Source of the DNA: Bacteroidales bacterium
GTDB lineage: Bacteria; Bacteroidota; Bacteroidia; Bacteroidales; UBA10428
DNA: 9,987 nucleotides
Assembly: GCA_016926235.1 (NCBI GenBank)
Contig: JAFGOZ010000192.1
Span: 1 to 9,987 of the forward strand
Direction: 5' to 3'
Every line of letters starts with the position of its first letter. Positions within the stretch are counted from its first letter, which is position 1. This document shows positions 6,557-9,987 of this stretch, piece after piece. Under the pieces are notes generated by a model. It was not told where the DNA came from. It ran no database searches and saw only the letters and a list, made by a program, of their open reading frames with translations. A program made the position numbers and the translations under genes.

Positions 6557-9451
6557 ATGAGAAAAACAGTCCTGCTTTCAATAATGCTGATTTTTAGTTG
6601 TTCAGTTAGGTCAAGTGTCAACAGTAATAATTATATTTCAATAGACTATTTAAAAGGATATTTTACAATTGTGAGTTCAAATACAAAAGCACCAATTTGT
6701 ATTAGTTCAAACGATTATAAAGGAGTAAACATTGCCTCAAATAATCTTAAGGAAGATATTTTTAGAGTTACTGGGAAAACACCAAAATTATACATGGATA
6801 CTATTCCAACTTCAAATGAAATAATTATTATTGGTACATTGGGTAAAAGTTTTTTAATAGATTCCCTTGTTCGAATGAATAAATTAGATGCCACAGGTTT
6901 AAAGGGAAAATGGGAGAAATTTTATATTCAAACTATTAAGGAGCCATTTCCAAGTATTAAAAAAGCGACTGTAATTGCTGGTAGCGATAAACGTGGTACG
7001 ATATTCGGTATATATGATATTTCTGAACAAATTGGAGTTTCACCATGGTACTATTGGGCAGATGTGCCTGTTAAGAAAAAAGAGAATATTTATATAATTC
7101 CAGGTACTTATACCGACGGTGAACCATCTGTTAAGTTTCGAGGGATTTTTATCAACGATGAATCTCCTGCGCTAAGGAATTGGGCAACAGAAACATTTGG
7201 TGGCCTTAATCATAAATTCTATGAGAAAGTATTTGAATTGCTTTTACGTAACAAAGCTAATTATTTATGGCCTGCCATGTGGCTTCCAACCATGTTTAAT
7301 GTTGACGATACATTAAATCCAAAAGTTGCTGATGAATATGGAATTGTTGTGTCAACAAGTCATCATGAGCCTATGATGCGTGCACATAATGAGTGGTATC
7401 AATATAACGGCGGAGCATGGAATTATGAAACAAATAAAGAAAAACTTCAAGAATTTTGGCGAGAAGGAATCGAGCGAATGAGAGATTACGAAAGTGTTGT
7501 TACTGTTGGAATGCGAGGCGATGGCGATGAAGCCATGTCGGAAGAGACTGCCATTGGACTTTTAAAAGAAATTATCGCCGATCAACGAAAAATCATCGCT
7601 GATGTAACCGGAAAACCGGCTCATGTAACTCCACAGGTTTGGGCGATTTATAAAGAGGTACAAGATTATTACGATAAAGGAATGCGTGTTGATGATGATA
7701 TTATTATACTGCTTTGTGATGATAACTGGGGTAACCTGCGCATTCTGCCAAAGAAGGAAGATTTAAGTCATAAAGCAGGCTATGGTATCTATTACCACTT
7801 TGATTATGTTGGTGCGCCTGTATCATACAAGTGGTTAAACACTACTCAAATAGAAAGAGTCTGGGAACAGATGAACCTGGCATACAGGTTTGGGGTGAAA
7901 GATCTTTGGTTAGTAAACGTGGGCGATATCAAACCAATGGAACTGCCCATTAGCTTTTTTCTTGATTATGCTTGGAATCCAGATGCTATTCAAGCGACTG
8001 ATTTACCAGACTTCTATGTAAATTGGGCAAAACAGCAATTCGGAGATTATTTCACATCTGAAATAGCTGAATTACTCTCTCTTTACACAAAATACAATGC
8101 AAGACGTACACCGGAGATGTTAAAACCGGATACCTACAGCCTGGAAAATTACAGGGAAGCTGATAGAATTGTTGAAGAATATAAACAACTGTTGGAGAAA
8201 AGTAGTAACATATTTTCACAACTTCCTGAAAGCTATAAATCAGCATTTTACCAACTAGTTCATTTCCCTATTGAAATGTGTGCAAATCTAAACGAAATGT
8301 ATGTCGATGCAGGCAAGAATAAATATTATGGGGAACGTGGCGCTGCATCGGCAAATTTTTATGCTGATAAAGTAAAGGAATTGTTTGAAAAAGATGTAGA
8401 ACTGACAAGGTATTTTCATGAAGAGTTGGAAGATGGAAAATGGAACCACATGATGTCGCAAACACATATTGGTTATACATATTGGAATCACCCACCTTTA
8501 AACATGATGCCTGCAGTATCTTATGTTCAAATACAAAAACCTGCTGAATTAGGTTACCTTCTGGAGTATGGTACCAGGCCAAAATGGGGTTGGCTTGATG
8601 TTGAAGCAGACTGGGCTTTTAGTCAGGAATTGCCAGTTTCCGACCCTGTAAATAATCAAAATTATTACATTGATATTTTTAACCGTGGGCGGGATGAATT
8701 ACAATACAATATTAATGGAACAGAAGATTGGATAAAACTCTCCTCAGAGGCTGGTACTATCCGGTTTAACGAAAAAGTATTTGTGAGTATTGATTGGAAT
8801 AAAGCCCCCGAAGGAGAGGCTATGGGAGAAATTCTTATCACTGGAGCAGGAAAAGAATATACAGTACAAGTACCTATTTGGAATAAGATGCCAAAAGTAG
8901 TAGGATTTATCGAAAATGAGGGTGCAATTGCCTTCGAAGCATGTAATTTCACCAAAAAAATTAACACGAAAGATATGTATTGGACAGTAGTTCCGAACCT
9001 TGGACGAACAAAGTCTTCACTCATTATTGAACCTGTAACCACCGAAAGTCAAACAGTATTGGAAAATTCTCCAAGAGTTGAATATGAATTTACAACTTTT
9101 AGCATAGGAGATTTTAAAGTAAAGGCCTACCTTTCTCCAACTCAGGATTTCAAAAAACAAGGAGGATTAAAATATGCCATTGCCATTGACGATGAGCAGC
9201 CGATAATTATAAATATGAATGAAGGAGAAATAATGCCTGATTATAAATATGCCGACTGGTGGACAAAATCGGTTGGAGACCACATAAAAATCAAGGTTTC
9301 ATCACATAATGTTGATTCACCTGGCAAACATACTTTAAAAGTATGGGCAATTGACCCAGGGATTGTTATCCAAAGGTTTGTAATTGATGCGGGAGGTTTA
9401 AACCCGAGTTATTTAGGTCCAGCTGAAAGTAATTATGTGAATTTGGAATAA
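6557..9451 (+). CDS. GH115 xylan alpha-1,2-glucuronidase
   Basis: GH115 enzymes release D-glucuronic acid or its 4-O-methyl form from internal and terminal xylose units of xylan. The 964 residues fit the family length. Residues 1 to about 20 are an export signal; C14 in LIFSC could be a relaxed Bacteroidota lipobox, making it a lipoprotein, but ordinary signal-peptidase cleavage is also possible. Residues about 25-190 form the N-terminal domain, and the barrel runs about 190-510: RGIFINDESPA (195-205), NKANYLWPAMW (232-242), STSHHEPMMRAH (266-277), MRGDGDE (319-325), YKEVQ (365-369) and CDDNWGN (387-393). D324 and E367 are 43 residues apart, the spacing I recall for D332 and E375 of Bacteroides ovatus BoAgu115A. 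A helical region follows (about 515-640), then a beta-rich C-terminal part (about 690-964) fitting the GH115_C domain. There is no T9SS tail, unlike the two preceding genes. The ATG at 6557 follows AAAGAAAA. The 99-bp upstream gap leaves room for a separate promoter. Confidence 0.95.
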   Translation: MRKTVLLSIMLIFSCSVRSSVNSNNYISIDYLKGYFTIVSSNTKAPICISSNDYKGVNIASNNLKEDIFRVTGKTPKLYMDTIPTSNEIIIIGTLGKSFLIDSLVRMNKLDATGLKGKWEKFYIQTIKEPFPSIKKATVIAGSDKRGTIFGIYDISEQIGVSPWYYWADVPVKKKENIYIIPGTYTDGEPSVKFRGIFINDESPALRNWATETFGGLNHKFYEKVFELLLRNKANYLWPAMWLPTMFNVDDTLNPKVADEYGIVVSTSHHEPMMRAHNEWYQYNGGAWNYETNKEKLQEFWREGIERMRDYESVVTVGMRGDGDEAMSEETAIGLLKEIIADQRKIIADVTGKPAHVTPQVWAIYKEVQDYYDKGMRVDDDIIILLCDDNWGNLRILPKKEDLSHKAGYGIYYHFDYVGAPVSYKWLNTTQIERVWEQMNLAYRFGVKDLWLVNVGDIKPMELPISFFLDYAWNPDAIQATDLPDFYVNWAKQQFGDYFTSEIAELLSLYTKYNARRTPEMLKPDTYSLENYREADRIVEEYKQLLEKSSNIFSQLPESYKSAFYQLVHFPIEMCANLNEMYVDAGKNKYYGERGAASANFYADKVKELFEKDVELTRYFHEELEDGKWNHMMSQTHIGYTYWNHPPLNMMPAVSYVQIQKPAELGYLLEYGTRPKWGWLDVEADWAFSQELPVSDPVNNQNYYIDIFNRGRDELQYNINGTEDWIKLSSEAGTIRFNEKVFVSIDWNKAPEGEAMGEILITGAGKEYTVQVPIWNKMPKVVGFIENEGAIAFEACNFTKKINTKDMYWTVVPNLGRTKSSLIIEPVTTESQTVLENSPRVEYEFTTFSIGDFKVKAYLSPTQDFKKQGGLKYAIAIDDEQPIIINMNEGEIMPDYKYADWWTKSVGDHIKIKVSSHNVDSPGKHTLKVWAIDPGIVIQRFVIDAGGLNPSYLGPAESNYVNLE

Positions 9452-9516
9452 AAACTCCCCAAATTGATACTATAAAAAAGAATCGAAATAATTACAAAAA
9501 CGGATTGCATGGATTG

Positions 9517-9548
9517 GTGCTCCGTTGATAGGGCGGTGCAGTTTAAGG
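9517..9548 (+). repeat. Degenerate direct repeat, left copy
   Basis: This copy begins GTGCTCCGT (9517-9525), continues through AGG and reaches GTGCAG (9536-9541) and TTTAAGG. The partner copy at 9763-9797 has the same blocks in the same order. The two copies lie on either side of the large inverted repeat, which would fit either duplicated ends of a repeat unit or two degenerate tandem units. Similarity was judged by eye, and only the 9-bp and 6-bp blocks are exact. Confidence 0.5.
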
Positions 9549-9626
9549 GGAATCGGGGAGGAACGATGAGCTCAACGAAGTTAATTTAATTTGTTTTTTT
9601 TCCACAACGCAGAGATTGCCAACCCA

Positions 9627-9694
9627 ATTTGTTAGCACATTGGCAAGTCCCACGAGCCAAGCTCAAACCAAAACTTGCCAAAGAGCTAGCAAAT
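9627..9694. repeat. Inner hairpin with 22-nt arms
   Basis: The arm at 9627-9648 begins ATTTGTTAGC and ends TTGGCAAGT. It matches the reverse complement of 9673-9694 at 19 of 22 positions, and one of the three mismatches is a possible G-T wobble. The 24-nt loop holds a small perfect hairpin, GAGC (9654-9657), CAA, GCTC (9661-9664). No U-run follows, so it does not look like a simple terminator. It may act as folded RNA, as extruded single-stranded DNA, or as a recombination or transposition end. Confidence 0.75.
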
Positions 9695-9706
9695 GCCAGC
9701 CCTGTT

Positions 9707-9724
9707 ACCGCCTTTATGGGCGGT
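9707..9724. repeat. Short GC hairpin ACCGCC/GGCGGT
   Basis: ACCGCC (9707-9712) and GGCGGT (9719-9724) form a perfect 6-bp stem with a 6-nt loop. A second tiny palindrome, GGGG ATT CCCC (9727-9737), follows at once. No run of T follows the hairpin on the + strand, so an intrinsic terminator is not supported. GGGCGGT also occurs in direct orientation at 9531-9537, tying this stretch to the repeat structure upstream. Confidence 0.55.
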
Positions 9725-9762
9725 TTGGGGATTCCCCCACCCACAAAAAACAAAATAAATTC

Positions 9763-9797
9763 GTGCTCCGTAGCAAGGTAAGTGCAGGTTGATTAAG
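9763..9797 (+). repeat. Degenerate direct repeat, right copy
   Basis: This copy begins GTGCTCCGT (9763-9771), then AAGG, GTGCAG (9782-9787) and TTAAG, in the same order as the copy at 9517-9548. It starts two bases after the right outer arm of the large inverted repeat. If it is a true partner, the unit between corresponding positions is about 246 bp long. Confidence 0.5.
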
Positions 9798-9858
9798 ATA
9801 AAAGATTAGATTTGTAATAACTTGAAACAGATTGGCTTTGAACAATGAACACAAGCTT

Positions 9859-9984
9859 ACAACAATGTGTATAATTCATAAGGGGTTCAGTGGTATGCGA
9901 AACATTGTCTCCCGCCTCAACTACGGTAACGGCAGATACGAAAGCAGCCCGCAATCCCTTACGAAATCATACACTCAACGTTGT
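9859..9984. repeat. Imperfect hairpin element with attC-like AAC/GTT ends
   Basis: The left arm (9859-9887) starts ACAAC and contains TGTAT, ATT, TAAGGG and TT. The reverse complement of the right arm (9953-9984) holds the same blocks in the same order, with a 2-nt and a 1-nt offset that would leave unpaired bases in a folded strand. The loop is about 65 nt (9888-9952). Terminal AAC (9861-9863) and GTT (9980-9982), a long stem and bulged bases recall integron attC sites. The 7-mers, however, miss the RYYYAAC/GTTRRRY consensus at some positions, and no integrase is visible. A family of dispersed Bacteroidota hairpin repeats is an equal or better explanation. The element may extend past the window edge. 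Confidence 0.65.
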
Positions 9985-9987
9985 GCC

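Larger units (their letters stand above)
9583..9761. repeat. Large imperfect inverted repeat, outer arms
   Basis: The left arm AATTTAATTTGTTTTTT (9583-9599) matches the reverse complement of the right arm (9745-9761) at 16 of 17 positions. The enclosed 145 bases contain a second inverted repeat (9627-9694) centred near 9660, while the outer arms centre near 9672, so the arms are roughly nested. The arms are low-complexity A/T runs, so this match alone is weak evidence. The inner stem makes a genuine structured unit more likely. Confidence 0.55.
9452..9987. other. Gene-free, repeat-rich intergenic region
   Basis: No convincing protein, tRNA or rRNA gene was seen in these 536 bases on either strand. 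The first 50 bases after the glucuronidase stop are AT-rich and lack a clear intrinsic terminator. From about 9511 onward the DNA becomes GC-richer and full of nested inverted and direct repeats, described in separate entries. Bases about 9780-9855 are AT-rich and featureless between the two hairpin-forming blocks. The region looks like two neighbouring structured repeat units rather than decayed coding sequence, though a decayed gene fragment cannot be excluded. Confidence 0.7.

Noticed and set aside
8665..9042. Minus-strand open frame of about 125 codons inside the glucuronidase gene
   Set aside because: It lies wholly within a well-supported GH115 coding region, shows no recognisable motif and is best explained as a shadow frame.
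9490..9570. tRNA gene
   Set aside because: No cloverleaf arms, no T-loop GTTCRA-type motif and no acceptor-stem pairing were found.
9707..9737. Intrinsic terminator for the operon
   Set aside because: The GC stem is followed by TTTGGGG rather than a T run, it lies more than 250 bp after the last stop codon, and it belongs to the local repeat structure.
9583..9987. CRISPR array
   Set aside because: The repeats are inverted or degenerate, of unequal size, and lack regularly spaced identical direct repeats.

Overview
This window appears to come from a Bacteroidota chromosome, most likely a free-living or marine polysaccharide degrader. That placement is an inference from several signs. Two secreted proteins end in type IX secretion (T9SS) C-terminal sorting domains with a YPNP motif. 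The coding DNA is AT-rich. Start codons follow A-rich leaders with no clear Shine-Dalgarno site. The enzyme set also matches glucuronoxylan loci of that phylum. I cannot assign a genus.

Five genes lie on the + strand, head to tail. The first (1-836, truncated at the left edge) is the C-terminal part of an FGGY sugar kinase. The second (883-2304) is a complete L-fucose/L-arabinose-isomerase-like protein. The third (2351-4351) is a secreted protein with a nucleoside-hydrolase-like DUF1593/Sde182 domain, Ig/PKD-like modules and a T9SS tail. The fourth (4364-6457) is a modular GH10 xylanase with an N-terminal CBM6/35-like module, a BIG2-like module and a T9SS tail. The fifth (6557-9451) is a GH115 xylan alpha-glucuronidase. 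The gaps are 46, 46, 12 and 99 bp, so a single operon is plausible, with the 99-bp gap the most likely internal break.

Together the genes suggest a glucuronoxylan pathway. The GH10 enzyme would cut the xylan backbone outside the cell or at its surface. GH115 would remove (4-O-methyl)glucuronic acid side chains from xylan or its oligomers. The isomerase and kinase would bring a released sugar into central metabolism in the cytoplasm. The role of the DUF1593 protein is unknown. No SusC/SusD pair, transporter, regulator or GH43/GH67 gene is visible here.

The last 536 bp (9452-9987) hold no convincing gene. They contain dense nested repeats: a large imperfect inverted repeat around 9583-9761 with an inner hairpin at 9627-9694, degenerate direct repeats on both sides of it, and a second, separate hairpin element at 9859-9984 whose ends carry AAC/GTT in inverted orientation, as integron attC sites do. 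This is the least explained part of the window.
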